Below are positions 32,987 to 43,209 of a stretch of 64,000 nucleotides of DNA, in pieces. Origin of the DNA: an uncultured Bacteroidales bacterium (GTDB taxonomy: Bacteria; Bacteroidota; Bacteroidia; Bacteroidales; Bacteroidaceae); NCBI GenBank assembly GCA_902789725.1, contig CADAPC010000005.1, positions 1 to 64,000 of the forward strand. The letters are read 5' to 3'. The notes below the pieces were generated by a model, which saw nothing but the letters and a program-made list of their open reading frames with translations, searched no databases and was not told where the DNA came from. Made by a program: the position numbers and the translations under genes. How positions within the stretch are numbered: position 1 is the stretch's first letter; each line of letters starts with the position of its first letter.

Positions 32987-33739
32987 TTATTCGTGTTCAA
33001 TAAAAACATGGTCGGGGTAGGTGATGTTGGCAAGGAAGAGCGCGTTGCCGGGGACGGACATGCCTGCAGAGCAACGGTCCTTCTTCTCAATGATTTCGCG
33101 GAACTGCTGGAGGGTGAGCACACCTCGACCCACATCGAGCAGGGTGCCTACAATGGCACGCACCATGTTGCGAAGAAAGCGGTCGGCCGTGATGGTGAAC
33201 CGCCACTTCGTGGGAGTCATCTTCTCCCACCGGGCAAAAGTGATGCGGCAGTTGTTCGTCTTCACGTCGGTGTGTAGCTTAGAGAAGGAGGTGAAGTCGG
33301 TGTAGTCGAAGAGGATGGCAGCTGCCTCGTTCATCAGGTCGAAATTGAGCGGCTGAGGGAAACGGTAGGTGTAATGTTCGAAGGGCGACTTCTCCGTGAC
33401 AATATAATAATGGTACGTGCGCGAGGTGGCAGAGAACCGTGCATGAGCATCGGTCTTCACAGGCACAATCTTGTGGATGGCGATGTCCTGCGGCAACAAT
33501 CTGTTCAGCCGATAAACCAGCTGCTTGTCCGCCTTTTGCTCAGCGTCGAAATGAGCCACCATGAGCGAGGCGTTCACACCCGCATCTGTGCGGCCAGCTC
33601 CTGTCACTTCGATGGGTTCACGAAGCAGGGTGGAGAGAGCCTTGTTCAGCACTTCCTGCACACTCATGCCGTTGGGCTGAATTTGCCAACCATGATAGCG
33701 TGCACCATCGTATGAAAGATACATGAAATATCGCTGCAT
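32987..33739 (-). CDS. truA: tRNA pseudouridine(38-40) synthase TruA
   Basis: A 250-residue pseudouridine synthase that modifies positions 38-40 of the tRNA anticodon arm. [16 protein letters not shown] near the start, catalytic Asp 52 in [24 protein letters not shown] and [19 protein letters not shown] are diagnostic. Length is normal. It sits 43 bases after the MATE gene, probably in one transcript with it and the EamA gene. Confidence 0.97.
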   Translation of the reverse strand: MQRYFMYLSYDGARYHGWQIQPNGMSVQEVLNKALSTLLREPIEVTGAGRTDAGVNASLMVAHFDAEQKADKQLVYRLNRLLPQDIAIHKIVPVKTDAHARFSATSRTYHYYIVTEKSPFEHYTYRFPQPLNFDLMNEAAAILFDYTDFTSFSKLHTDVKTNNCRITFARWEKMTPTKWRFTITADRFLRNMVRAIVGTLLDVGRGVLTLQQFREIIEKKDRCSAGMSVPGNALFLANITYPDHVFIEHE

Positions 33740-33782
33740 CTCAACTTCTATCTTTTTTTATCCTGAAATCTTTTTAGCCTTC

Positions 33783-35204
33783 TTACGGCGTGACTCTGTT
33801 ATGGAAAAACGTGCGTTTCAGTGTGCTTGATTTTCGTATGCTGGGAGCATGTTGCGTGGCGCGCTGGTGGTAGAAGTGCCAAAGCATGAGGGCTGAGGTG
33901 ATGGTGGCGATGCCGTCGGCCGCAGCGATGCTCATCCACACGCCTTTCGTGCCCCAAAATTCGGGAAAAATAAGCAGGAAAGGAACGAGGAATACGAGTT
34001 GGCGGCTGACGGACAAGAAAATGCTCCTTTTGGCCATGCCGATGCTTTGGAAAAAGTTGCCCACCACGATTTGGAAACCGACTATGGGACTCATGATGAC
34101 GATGATTTTCATGCCCTCCACGGCCAGTTGTGCCAAAGCTTCGTCGTGAGTGAATAGTGCAACAGGGTAATGGGGCAGAAATTCGCACAGGATGAACGAG
34201 CTGGTCATGACGATGGTGGCCAGGACAATGGCCTTGCGGAGCACTTCGTTGACGCGCTCGGGCTGCTGTGCACCAAAGTTGAAGCCAGCGATGGGCTGCA
34301 TCCCCTGGCAAATGCCCAGCACCACCATGACGGCGAGGAACGTGATGCCGTTGATGATGCCGTAGGCAGCAATGGCGAGGTCGCCTCCGTGGCGTGTGAG
34401 GCCCTTGTTGATGAGGATGACCACTAAGCAGGCGCATAGCTGCATGGCAAAGGGGGAAAGGCCAATGGTCAAGATGCCGCGGACGATTTGTTTCTTCAGC
34501 TGGTAGATGCCGGCATGGAGGTGGATGATGTCGCGCTTGTTGCTGAGCACGGCTATGACGTAGATGAGCGAAACGATTTGCGCCAAAATGGTGGCGAAAG
34601 CCGCTCCCTTGATACCCATTCCTAACGTGAAGATGAACAGGGGGTCGAGCACGGCGTTGATAATCACGGTGGCAATGGTGGCACTCATGGCCACATGCGG
34701 ATGGCCTGTGCTCCTCAGGGCGCTATTTAGTCCTAAGTAAAGATGGGTGACCACGTTGCCGTAGAGGATGACGGTCATGTAGTCGTGGGCATACTGAAGC
34801 GTGTTTTCTGAAGCGCCGAAGAACAGCAGGAGGGGGTCGATGAACAGCAGCCCTAGCGCACCCACCACAATGCCTATGACGATGTTGAGCGACACCAAAT
34901 TGCCCAACACCCTCTCGGCCGATGCGTAGTCTTTCTGGCCCAGTTTGATGCTGATGAGCGTGGAGCTGCCTACCCCCACCATCGCACCAAAAGCGGCACT
35001 GAGGTTCATGATAGGAAAGGTGACGGCCAGTCCACCCAATGAGAGGGTGCCCACGTCGGGAATGCGGCCAATGAAGATGCGGTCCACCATGTTGTAGAGC
35101 GACGAGGCGGTCATGGCAACTACGGCGGGAAGAGCGTACTTCAAGAGCAGCTGTCCTATGGGCTTTGTGCCTAATTCTTTTGTGCGGTTATCTTGCTGTT
35201 GCAT
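33783..35204 (-). CDS. MATE-family efflux transporter
   Basis: A 473-residue inner-membrane transporter with about 12 hydrophobic segments in two related halves, of the MATE family: LLKYALPAVVAMTASSLYNMVDRIFIG and later GICQGMQPIAGFNFGAQQ are typical of the NorM/DinF-like cation-driven drug exporters. The substrate is unknown. It lies 68 bases after the S9 peptidase gene and 43 before truA, all on the minus strand. Confidence 0.92.
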   Translation of the reverse strand: MQQQDNRTKELGTKPIGQLLLKYALPAVVAMTASSLYNMVDRIFIGRIPDVGTLSLGGLAVTFPIMNLSAAFGAMVGVGSSTLISIKLGQKDYASAERVLGNLVSLNIVIGIVVGALGLLFIDPLLLFFGASENTLQYAHDYMTVILYGNVVTHLYLGLNSALRSTGHPHVAMSATIATVIINAVLDPLFIFTLGMGIKGAAFATILAQIVSLIYVIAVLSNKRDIIHLHAGIYQLKKQIVRGILTIGLSPFAMQLCACLVVILINKGLTRHGGDLAIAAYGIINGITFLAVMVVLGICQGMQPIAGFNFGAQQPERVNEVLRKAIVLATIVMTSSFILCEFLPHYPVALFTHDEALAQLAVEGMKIIVIMSPIVGFQIVVGNFFQSIGMAKRSIFLSVSRQLVFLVPFLLIFPEFWGTKGVWMSIAAADGIATITSALMLWHFYHQRATQHAPSIRKSSTLKRTFFHNRVTP

Positions 35205-35272
35205 AACGTTTGTTCTTTCTTTTCAAGCTTGGGGTTGCAAGTTACGAGTGTGCCCCCCCTGTTGCGCTTCGC

Positions 35273-37423
35273 TTACTCCAGTTCGCTCCAGGCAGGAGGC
35301 TCCACGCCTAAGAGGTTCTTCACAAAGAAATCGTAGCGTTTGTGCTCGCCGTAAGTTTCGCCCATGGTGTGGTGAGCACCAGGCAAGAGGATGAACTCAA
35401 AGTCCTTTCCGGCCTTCACCAGCGCGTTCACCACCTGATAGCTCGACGAGGGATCTACATTGTCGTCCATTTCGCCCACTACCAGCATCAGCTTTCCTTT
35501 CAGGTTCTTTGCGTGTTCCACATTCGAGCAGTCGATGTAGCTCTGATCCACGGGGTAACCCATCCACTGTTCGTTCCACCAAATCTTGTCCATTCGGTTG
35601 TCGTGACACCCACAGGCAGCGTATGCAGCTTTGTAGAAATCGCCATAGAAGAGGAGTGCGCCGAGGGCTTCTTGTCCACCTGCCGAGCAGCCGTAGATGC
35701 CCATCCGCTCAATGTCCATGTAGGGATATTTCTTGGCAGCCGCTTTTATCCACTCAATGCGGTCGGGGAATCCTGCATCTTTCAGATTCTTGTAGCAGAC
35801 TTGTTCAAAATCGAGCGAGCGGAACGAGGTGGTCATGGCATCGAGCTGCACTACGATGAAGCCCAGCTCTGCCAGCTCCTGCAGGTTGTAGAGCCAAGGG
35901 GTGAACTTCTTGGGCACGTATTGGTCGCCAGGGCCGGAGTAGATGTACTCGATGACAGGATATTTCTTTGATGGGTCGAAGTTGCTGGGACGCTGAATGA
36001 GGCCCCACATGTCGGTCTTTCCATCGCGCCCTGGTGCTACAAACACTTCCGGTGCCTTCCAGCCTGTAGCTTGCAAACGGCTGATGTCGGCTGTTTCAAG
36101 GGTGGAAATGATGTGGCCGTCCTTCAGCGAGCGCAGCACAGTAACGGGGGCTTGGTCGATGGTGGAATAGGTGTCGATGAACGATTCCTTGTTGGGGCGG
36201 CTGAAGTTGGCCTCATGATTGGCGCGCTCAGGTGTGAGATCTACGAGGTTTTTCCCGTCAAGGTCTATGCGGTAGTAGTGAATGTTGTAGGGGTCTTCCT
36301 CAGGTATTTTTCCGTCAAAGCTCGACTTCACCACGCCCATATTTTTGCAGTTGCGACCGTTGGCTGAGAAGATAACGTAGCCTTTGCCCTTCTCGTCAAT
36401 TTCGGCAATCTGCACCGCGCGCACCCAATAGTCGCCCTTTGTCACTTGCGTCAGCTTCCCTTTCTTTCTGTCATAGAGATAAAGATGTGCATGTCCGTCG
36501 CGGTCACTCTTCCAAAGAATGTGATTGGCATCCAAATCGCGGCGAAGGTTGCGCGAGTAGGCCACATACTTGTCATTTTTCTCCTCGATGAGTATGCGCA
36601 CGTTTCCTTCCAAGTCCATTTCCAGAATGCGGTAGGTTTTGTGTCCACGCTCATTAAACTCGAACGTGAGGGTTTTTCCGTTCTCGTCCCAGTCGGGAGC
36701 TGTCACTTGATACTGCGAGGCAAACAGGGCTGTGCTTTTGGGACGGATGGTTCGTTTTCCTGCTACATCTACCACGACGGGTATGCGATAGTTCAGTGAA
36801 TCGCCTGGTTTGGCATACTCCTGCTTGGAGTACTTTGGCTGCACCTGGTCGGTGGGTGAAGAGAGTGTGTAGGTGACGTAGCGCTTAGGAGCTGGCTTGA
36901 TGAGCACGGTGGCATAGTATTTTCCATCTTTCGACCATGTGCCCCACGAGCTATAGTAGCAGGTGTCAACACCATCGGTGGTGATGGCAACAGCATGTTC
37001 GGCATCGTTTCCGTTCTGCACATAGAGGTTGTTGTTCTTGTGGACCATGTATGTACCTTTGTTTACAGGGCTTTCGGCACGGCCGTCCTTCTCATCGCGC
37101 ACTTCCATCCAGTGGTGGCTATCCCCACCTCCGCCCCAATTGTTGCGGCGGCGGTTCAGTTCAGGGTTGGTGGTGGGAGTTTTCTCTCCCGTCAGCGCAT
37201 CCACCCGATACCAAGCTGTGCTGTCGCCTGTGTAGGTGGAGTAGATGAAGAACTGATTGTCGGAATCGTCGTAGGAGCGTTGCACGTTGACGCTCCCGTT
37301 GGCCATCTTCCAAGAGTATTTGCGGCTGATTCCGAAGGCATTTTTGTAGTCTTGTACGGTACCTTGTGCATAAGTGCTCAATGTGGCGTTTGCCAGCAGA
37401 GCTAAAGCAATAAGTTTTTTCAT
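35273..37423 (-). CDS. S9-family (DPP IV-like) serine peptidase
   Basis: A 716-residue exported peptidase: signal peptide to STYAQ, an eight-bladed propeller (about 30-470) and an alpha/beta-hydrolase domain. The nucleophile elbow is YGCSAGGQEAL (most S9 members have GWSYGGY), with GEMDDNVDP carrying the Asp and LPGAHHTMGE the His. It probably trims peptides in the periplasm. I use the ATG at 37423 (MKKLIALALL); the frame runs upstream to 37771 but that part lies over the next gene's end and is not protein-like. It is the last gene of the DUF6057 operon, 23 bases after the second DUF6057 gene. Confidence 0.88.
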   Translation of the reverse strand: MKKLIALALLANATLSTYAQGTVQDYKNAFGISRKYSWKMANGSVNVQRSYDDSDNQFFIYSTYTGDSTAWYRVDALTGEKTPTTNPELNRRRNNWGGGGDSHHWMEVRDEKDGRAESPVNKGTYMVHKNNNLYVQNGNDAEHAVAITTDGVDTCYYSSWGTWSKDGKYYATVLIKPAPKRYVTYTLSSPTDQVQPKYSKQEYAKPGDSLNYRIPVVVDVAGKRTIRPKSTALFASQYQVTAPDWDENGKTLTFEFNERGHKTYRILEMDLEGNVRILIEEKNDKYVAYSRNLRRDLDANHILWKSDRDGHAHLYLYDRKKGKLTQVTKGDYWVRAVQIAEIDEKGKGYVIFSANGRNCKNMGVVKSSFDGKIPEEDPYNIHYYRIDLDGKNLVDLTPERANHEANFSRPNKESFIDTYSTIDQAPVTVLRSLKDGHIISTLETADISRLQATGWKAPEVFVAPGRDGKTDMWGLIQRPSNFDPSKKYPVIEYIYSGPGDQYVPKKFTPWLYNLQELAELGFIVVQLDAMTTSFRSLDFEQVCYKNLKDAGFPDRIEWIKAAAKKYPYMDIERMGIYGCSAGGQEALGALLFYGDFYKAAYAACGCHDNRMDKIWWNEQWMGYPVDQSYIDCSNVEHAKNLKGKLMLVVGEMDDNVDPSSSYQVVNALVKAGKDFEFILLPGAHHTMGETYGEHKRYDFFVKNLLGVEPPAWSELE

Positions 37424-37446
37424 TGGTTGATATAGCTTGTGTTTAT

Positions 37447-39033
37447 TTAATAAAGTGTGAAATCTGTATAGAAATAGTAGTACCACCAGAAGGTGGAGCC
37501 AAATGGTTCCCACATCCGTTTGCCCATCTCTTTCTCGCTGAGTCCTTGTTGCAAGAGCGTGTTGTAGGTGGAGACGAAACGATTGAACTTGTCGGACACT
37601 AATGGGTCGAACCTGAAATCGTTCATTTCGATGGGGGAGTTTTCTGCCGTGCCTAACAGGATGGCAGCTTCTTGATAGAGGTGCGGAATGGTCTCCTCGG
37701 GGTGAGCATGGGCGTAGTCGTAGAAATGAACGCAGAAGGCGTAGTCGTTTTTTGCCCAAAGCGACATGCACAACGCTACATCCTCTAAGAGTGGGGTGTT
37801 GGCTTGTGGGAGTTCGGCAAAATGCTGAAGGAGAAAACGGTCGCAGAGTCCGTGGTCATCATCCAGTGTGTTGGCATCGTCGTGCATCAGTGGAGCCAGC
37901 GTCTGGTATTCCATGCTTTGCAAAAAATCGGTGCTGCTCATCAACCATCGTTCGTGCTCCTTTGCCCATTCACGATGGAACGTGGATGTTTTGAGCATAG
38001 ACAGGTATTTTTCAGCCATGTCAAACTCTCTGTTCATCAGGGCTGTTCGTGCCATCATTTTCAGATTGCGGAAGCTCAATCCATATTTGACCGCACTCTC
38101 CATGGCGCGACGGAATGCAAAATTCATCTGTCCAAATTGGTAGTAGATGAGTGCAGATCCTAACTGAGAAATGTGTATCTCGGGCCCGTTGTTCTGCTTT
38201 GGTATGGTGCCGCAGTTGTTCAGTTCGAACATGCGGTCCAGCCGTCCGGTTTGCATGAGGGCGATGTTCTTGTAGATAACCATCAGGTTGGTGGGGAAGT
38301 CTATGTCGGCTTCGCTTTCTTTTCGGCTTGCCGATGCTTCTTTTTCATACGCCTCCATTTCTTTAATGACATCGTCATAGCGGAACTCATCCAAGGCACG
38401 ATACATCCGCATTTCGTGCTTGAAATTCTTGTCGCTCAGCGTGGTGAGGAATGAGGGGCGGTGGTTGTTCAGGATGTTTATCTGCTGAGGGGGGAAGATG
38501 AAAATCAAGGTGATTGCTCCTGCGAGCATGCATAATTCTACGGGCAGTAGTTCATTCAGCCATTTGCCATGTTGGGTGCGGCGGAGCAAGGGCAGCAAGA
38601 GGAGGGCGAATAGGAGACAGAAAAGGAGTATCAGCGTGGGCAGAAAGGGGAATCCGGGAGTCTTAGCATAGTAAATCCAATAGCCGTAATCCAGCACGTT
38701 GAACAGCAAGAGCAATGGGAGAATCAGAGCCAGAGGGGAGTACTTGTCCTTGATGTTGAACAGTTGGAGGGTGAGCAGATAGATGAGTGCCCACAATGCG
38801 ATGAGGATGGTGCTGCCCAACCACGGATGGTAGAAAAATTGTGTGAGGTAACACGCTATCCAACTCCCCCAGCCGCCTTGGTGGTCAACTACGTCCATCA
38901 TGAACGTGTGTCCGCTGATGAACACATTGTTATCCTGTATGGTGTAGAGATAATCAGCATTCATCACCGGCAGCAGAATGTAAGCCACGATGATGAATGC
39001 GGACAAGTATATGTATTTGATTTGAATCCTCAT
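37447..39033 (-). CDS. DUF6057-type membrane protein B
   Basis: A 528-residue protein. The N-terminal third has about five or six hydrophobic segments, with a conserved-looking first loop (DNNVFISGHTFMMDVVDHQGG, then WGSWIACYLTQFFYHPWLG). The rest (about 190-528) is soluble and helical, like TPR repeats (EMRMYRALDEFRYDDVIKEM, NLMVIYKNIALMQTGRLD, FRRAMESAVKYGLSFRNLKM). It is paralogous to the protein encoded at 40617-42632 along its length and flanks the CxxCH lipoprotein gene on the other side. I recognise the group as DUF6057; no function is known to me. Confidence 0.72.
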   Translation of the reverse strand: MRIQIKYIYLSAFIIVAYILLPVMNADYLYTIQDNNVFISGHTFMMDVVDHQGGWGSWIACYLTQFFYHPWLGSTILIALWALIYLLTLQLFNIKDKYSPLALILPLLLLFNVLDYGYWIYYAKTPGFPFLPTLILLFCLLFALLLLPLLRRTQHGKWLNELLPVELCMLAGAITLIFIFPPQQINILNNHRPSFLTTLSDKNFKHEMRMYRALDEFRYDDVIKEMEAYEKEASASRKESEADIDFPTNLMVIYKNIALMQTGRLDRMFELNNCGTIPKQNNGPEIHISQLGSALIYYQFGQMNFAFRRAMESAVKYGLSFRNLKMMARTALMNREFDMAEKYLSMLKTSTFHREWAKEHERWLMSSTDFLQSMEYQTLAPLMHDDANTLDDDHGLCDRFLLQHFAELPQANTPLLEDVALCMSLWAKNDYAFCVHFYDYAHAHPEETIPHLYQEAAILLGTAENSPIEMNDFRFDPLVSDKFNRFVSTYNTLLQQGLSEKEMGKRMWEPFGSTFWWYYYFYTDFTLY

Positions 39034-39068
39034 GCCTGTTTGTGTGCTATGCTGGGAATGAGGTAACG

Positions 39069-40574
39069 TTAGCGTCTTGCGTATTTGGCAGGCACAGCAT
39101 CTTCCTTTGCTTTCTTTGCAAACTCCTGCGGTGTAATGGTGACGGGCTCAATCATGAACTCTGGACGATTAAACGAGCGCAGGAAGAATGTGTTGAAGTA
39201 AGGGTCTTTTTGAGGGAGGGCAAAAGCCTTGTGCGCTTTTCCGCTCTTGTCGAAGTAAGCCAGCACGGGACGGGTGTAGTTTCCGTCATCGCGACGAGAA
39301 TCCACCATAATCCAGCGTCCATTGCTCGACCATGATGGGTAGCTTTCGGAGCGGGGACTGTTCACAGCATCCAGTTTCTGCACTTTGCGGGTGGCTAAGT
39401 CCATCATGTAGATGTCAGCATCGGCGTGCCACACATGAAAGCAACCATATTCTGCCTGAGCAAAAAGGAGGTAACGGCCGTCGGGACTAACGCGGGGTAG
39501 AGTCACGCTCTGACCTAATGAATCGGCTGCGTTGTAAATCTTCTCCAAGTTGCTGAACTCTTTTGTTTCTGGATTGAAATCAGCGCAGTAGAGATCGTAT
39601 TTCACTTCTGTATAGCGTTGAATCATCTCGGTCTCTTTGGCCAAGCTGTCGTTCTTGTATTCGAAATGAGCAGAGCAGAAGTAGAGCTTCTTTCCGTCGG
39701 GGCTCCAAGTTGGGAACACCTCCAGTTCGTCATCCAGCTCAGAAATGATGCTCACCTCGTTCTTCTCAACGTCATAAAGTATCAAATCGCTCTCTGTGTC
39801 CTGTACTTCTATCTTGTTCAAATCTTTTGTGTGGAACGACTGTCCCGTTTTGTTGGTGGAAAAAGCAATGAGGTTTTTTGTTGGGTGCCAAGACGGATAG
39901 ACACCTGCACTGAGGGTTTCGTTGGTCTTCAGGTCAATCTTCCTAAGCTCCCCATGGGTCACCAACATGGTGCCGCCAAAACCTTGGCGCATGTGGAAGA
40001 GCATGTTGTCGGTTCTGTAGTTCTGGTAGGAGTGGCAGTTGATGCACTGGCCTGTGCTTTCTGTACTGACCGACATGTTGCTGTAAATCTCTCGCTCGTC
40101 AAAGTTGGTGAGGTTGCGCTGGTTGATGCTCAACCGCTCGTAGGCTACGTAGGAAGGCTGGATGACGCGGTAAGAGATATAGTGGTCTATCGAGTCCTCG
40201 GCTACATAGATGTTGAATGGCTTGAACACTTTCCACGTTCCTGCAATTTTTGCATAGACATCCACTTCGATGCTCTTTCCCTTCGAAGCTTTCATGATGT
40301 TTTTCCACTCATCTTCTTCTATCTGCACTTTTTGTTCTTTTCCGTAGGTAAGCTCTCCGCCTGGATACTTGAGGTTGGCCACCACCTCCTCTGCACCTTC
40401 TTGTACAGCAAAATTCAGGGGACAGATGTTGTAAGGAATGGTCACTTCGGTATAGTCGGGGTAAATTCTGGGCAGGCGCGACTCTTGTTGTGCACCTGTA
40501 GGCACGTCGGGATGATTGCAGGCTGCCAGCAATGCAATCAACCCCAAAGTGGTTATAATTGATTTTATTTTCAT
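39069..40574 (-). CDS. TolB-like propeller lipoprotein with CxxCH motif
   Basis: A 501-residue lipoprotein (ALLAAC, Cys 19). Residues 30-165 form a beta-rich domain; CINCH at 177-181 (STGQCINCHSYQN) matches the c-type haem-binding signature; then come WD40-like PD40/TolB blades (YPSWHPTKNLIAFSTN, FPTWSPDGKKLYFCSA, LPRVSPDGRYLLFAQ, YPSWSSNGRWIMVDS). Whether haem is attached is not certain; a Met or second His ligand cannot be assigned. The gene lies between two DUF6057 paralogues with gaps of 35 and 42 bases, so all three proteins probably act together at the membrane. Confidence 0.78.
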   Translation of the reverse strand: MKIKSIITTLGLIALLAACNHPDVPTGAQQESRLPRIYPDYTEVTIPYNICPLNFAVQEGAEEVVANLKYPGGELTYGKEQKVQIEEDEWKNIMKASKGKSIEVDVYAKIAGTWKVFKPFNIYVAEDSIDHYISYRVIQPSYVAYERLSINQRNLTNFDEREIYSNMSVSTESTGQCINCHSYQNYRTDNMLFHMRQGFGGTMLVTHGELRKIDLKTNETLSAGVYPSWHPTKNLIAFSTNKTGQSFHTKDLNKIEVQDTESDLILYDVEKNEVSIISELDDELEVFPTWSPDGKKLYFCSAHFEYKNDSLAKETEMIQRYTEVKYDLYCADFNPETKEFSNLEKIYNAADSLGQSVTLPRVSPDGRYLLFAQAEYGCFHVWHADADIYMMDLATRKVQKLDAVNSPRSESYPSWSSNGRWIMVDSRRDDGNYTRPVLAYFDKSGKAHKAFALPQKDPYFNTFFLRSFNRPEFMIEPVTITPQEFAKKAKEDAVPAKYARR

Positions 40575-40616
40575 TTGATGTTTGGTTTCGTGATATGACG
40601 TATTGTTGTGACTAAT

Positions 40617-42632
40617 TTAATAGGAGTGCACGTCGCGGCAGAAGAAATAGAACCAATAGAAGGTTCCTCCGTAAGCACTCTTCATTGTCTCGCCTACATC
40701 CTTGGGCTTCATGCCTGTTTGGAGCAAGGACTGAGACATTTGCTGAAAACCAGTATAGGAATCTTTCACTTTTTGATCAAAAGGCATACCGCTGATGTTC
40801 ACGGTTTCTGGTTCCAAATGGCCATATAGGTAAGCTGCTTCCTGGTAGTGGACGGGCATGCTTTCTCCTTCATGCAGCGAAGCATAGAGGAAGAAACGAG
40901 GCCAGAACAGTTTAATGTCTTTTTGTATCAAGGCATAGTTCAGCGTCACTTCCTGCAAGAGTTTGTCGTCCTTGTTCATCGTGTTGCTGAAATAGTTGAG
41001 CAAGTACATTTCGCAGAGTCCGTTGTCGCCATCCAGCACGGTGCCCATGTGGTCGCGAAGCTCGCGAATTTTGTCAAACTCGGGGTACTTCTCAATGAGT
41101 TTGGGGTTCTCCGTAATGGGCATCAGGTTCTGCGCCCAATCCTTGTAGAAGGTGGATGTGCTGAGGATGTTGAGATATTTTTTTGCCACATCCATTTCGC
41201 CTCCAATGAGCGAGCAGCGGGCCAGCATCTTGAGATTGTCAAAATCGTAGCCAAATTCCACGCTATTCTCGATGCACCAACGTACGGTGAAGTTGGTTTT
41301 GCCGTGATAATAATAGATGAGTGGAGCGGCTGTCTGCACCATGTGTACTGTTAAGCTGTCAAAGCCATTCTTTGGAGGCTCTCCCATGTTGTTGTACTTA
41401 AACATTTTGCTGCCCATCTCTCCTTTGTTCATTAGGGCTATGTTCTTCAGCAACACCATCTCGCGCGATGCATCGCCTGGGATGCTGCCCATTTCATCGA
41501 GCACCTTATCCCAATCCTGCTCATCGGCGGCACGGTACATGCGCATTTCGGCATGATAATTATAGTTGTCGAAATTTTTCTTATCTGCCCACAGGTAAGA
41601 ACCTACGAAAAAGGCGATGGTGGCAACGTATGCCAGCAATCCCATCCCTCCTTTCAGCTCGGCCCGTTTAGGTAAAAAAGGAAAGACCAATGGAATGGCC
41701 GACAAGATGATGAATGGAATGGTGGGAATGTCGCTGACCAGTTTGTCGTTGGTAAATTCGGGGAATCCGATTGTCCAAGCGTCTTCAATGCGCATTTCGG
41801 CATAAAACTGTCTGCTCAACAAGGGGACAAATGCAATGAGGAGAAGCGGATAGAGCGGGGTGACGATTCTTCCCAAAAGTGTATTGCCCTTGGGCTCAGC
41901 TATAGACTCTGTTGTGGGGACCTTTTCTTTACACTTTTCTGAAAGAAAATTTTTGACGAATGTATTTGCAGCTATGTAGAGTAGGGCCAATAGTGTGTAC
42001 CATCCTGCAAAAGGATAAGTGATAGCTACTAAAGTGGTGGTGATGATGCTGTCCGCTTTCTTGCGGTTGAAATAACGATTAAACAGCACCAGGAGCATGG
42101 CAATGAGATAACCAACCGTGCCATAAAACCAATAGCCTGTTTGCTTCACGTAGTAGAGCCAATAACCGATGCTGATGGTGCTCACCAACAGACAAACAGC
42201 AGGTATGGCCAATACTGGCATCCAAGCCATCTTGACGTTGAATGCCCATTTGCTCACCCACAAGCTGATTACCCAAAGGGCTATCATGATGCCAGCTCCC
42301 CATGTGGGATGAAAGAAGTATTGCGTTAGATAAGCCGACACCCAACTGAGCATTCCTCCTGGTTGGCGCATGCATTCTTCCAGAAAGGTGCGGTCGGTGG
42401 TGAAAAAATCTTTCAGCTGAGCCATGTAAAGCATGTCGCTGTTGCATACAATGAGGTAGTACATACCTAATGCTACAACTGTGGCTGTTACAACCAAGGC
42501 TATTGCAATAGCAGCGGGTCTTGTAATGGTGAAGGGGGGCTTTTCTTTTTCTTTAGGTTGGGACAGATTGGTGTTAATAGAAGGCTTTTTCGTCTCCGCT
42601 ATCGTCTGCTTCCTATAGTTTTTCTTATTCAT
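40617..42632 (-). CDS. DUF6057-type membrane protein A
   Basis: A 671-residue protein with a Lys/Thr-rich cytosolic N-terminus (1-40), about nine or ten hydrophobic segments to residue 360, and a soluble helical C-terminal half (EMRMYRAADEQDWDKVLDEM, EMVLLKNIALMNKGEMG, VRWCIENSVEFGYDFDNLKM). The loop SWVSAYLTQYFFHPTWGAGI and the C-terminal half clearly parallel the protein at 37447-39033. It is the first gene of a four-gene operon with its own promoter (42659-42688). Function unknown; the membrane plus TPR-like design suggests a scaffold or transport complex. Confidence 0.72.
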   Translation of the reverse strand: MNKKNYRKQTIAETKKPSINTNLSQPKEKEKPPFTITRPAAIAIALVVTATVVALGMYYLIVCNSDMLYMAQLKDFFTTDRTFLEECMRQPGGMLSWVSAYLTQYFFHPTWGAGIMIALWVISLWVSKWAFNVKMAWMPVLAIPAVCLLVSTISIGYWLYYVKQTGYWFYGTVGYLIAMLLVLFNRYFNRKKADSIITTTLVAITYPFAGWYTLLALLYIAANTFVKNFLSEKCKEKVPTTESIAEPKGNTLLGRIVTPLYPLLLIAFVPLLSRQFYAEMRIEDAWTIGFPEFTNDKLVSDIPTIPFIILSAIPLVFPFLPKRAELKGGMGLLAYVATIAFFVGSYLWADKKNFDNYNYHAEMRMYRAADEQDWDKVLDEMGSIPGDASREMVLLKNIALMNKGEMGSKMFKYNNMGEPPKNGFDSLTVHMVQTAAPLIYYYHGKTNFTVRWCIENSVEFGYDFDNLKMLARCSLIGGEMDVAKKYLNILSTSTFYKDWAQNLMPITENPKLIEKYPEFDKIRELRDHMGTVLDGDNGLCEMYLLNYFSNTMNKDDKLLQEVTLNYALIQKDIKLFWPRFFLYASLHEGESMPVHYQEAAYLYGHLEPETVNISGMPFDQKVKDSYTGFQQMSQSLLQTGMKPKDVGETMKSAYGGTFYWFYFFCRDVHSY

Positions 42633-42658
42633 TGCCTCAAATATTGTAATTTTGGCGA

Positions 42659-42688
42659 CAAAGTTACAACTTTTTTATGAAAGACAAA
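42659..42688 (-). promoter_or_regulatory. Promoter of the DUF6057 operon
   Basis: Minus strand TTTG (42688-42685), 18 bases, TAACTTTG (42666-42659), 27 bases before the ATG at 42632. Confidence 0.6.
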
Positions 42689-42756
42689 CATGTTTACTCA
42701 AAAGTTTTGGTAACAAGTGTCTTTTTAACAGCATTTTTTGTAAAGTGCCTTTTATG

Positions 42757-43209
42757 TCAGTCTTTGTGACGTTCTTTTAAAGTGCCAATGAGTGCATCCA
42801 AATCGTTGGCAAGCGTTTTGTAGTCTTTTCCTTTTAACGGACAAGCTTCCAGCCTTTTTCCCATTCCTGAAGGAATTGTGTCGTAGGCTTGCTCTTCCAT
42901 CGCCTTGCCTTTATCGGTCAGGCATACTATTTGCTGACGTTTGTCTTTTTCGCCTCGATGCCGTTCTACCAATCCCATCTTCTCCATTCGCTGAAGCAGG
43001 GGAGTGACGGTGTTGGTTTCCAGCATCAACATGTGCGCAATGTCATTGACGGGTTGGGCATCCTGTTCCCACAGCACCAACAGCACCAGGTACTGTGGGT
43101 AAGTGATGCCTAACTTTGTGAGCAACGGCGTGTAGGCCTGAGTAACCAAACGCGCCGCTGTGTAGAGACGAAAACAAATTTGATGATCTAATTTTAATTC
43201 TTCGTGCAT
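42757..43209 (-). CDS. OhrR-like MarR-family peroxide regulator
   Basis: A 150-residue winged-helix regulator. LDHQICFRLYTAARLVTQAY near the N-terminus matches the OhrR group, whose reactive Cys (here Cys 12) is oxidised by organic hydroperoxides and releases DNA. The winged helix is at about 45-110 (NDIAHMLMLETNTVTPLLQRM, EKDKRQQIVCLTDKG). The start overlaps the last 16 bases of the glutathione peroxidase gene, so regulator and enzyme are one transcript and probably autoregulated. Further Cys residues at 96 and 123 may form the disulfide partner. Confidence 0.85.
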   Translation of the reverse strand: MHEELKLDHQICFRLYTAARLVTQAYTPLLTKLGITYPQYLVLLVLWEQDAQPVNDIAHMLMLETNTVTPLLQRMEKMGLVERHRGEKDKRQQIVCLTDKGKAMEEQAYDTIPSGMGKRLEACPLKGKDYKTLANDLDALIGTLKERHKD

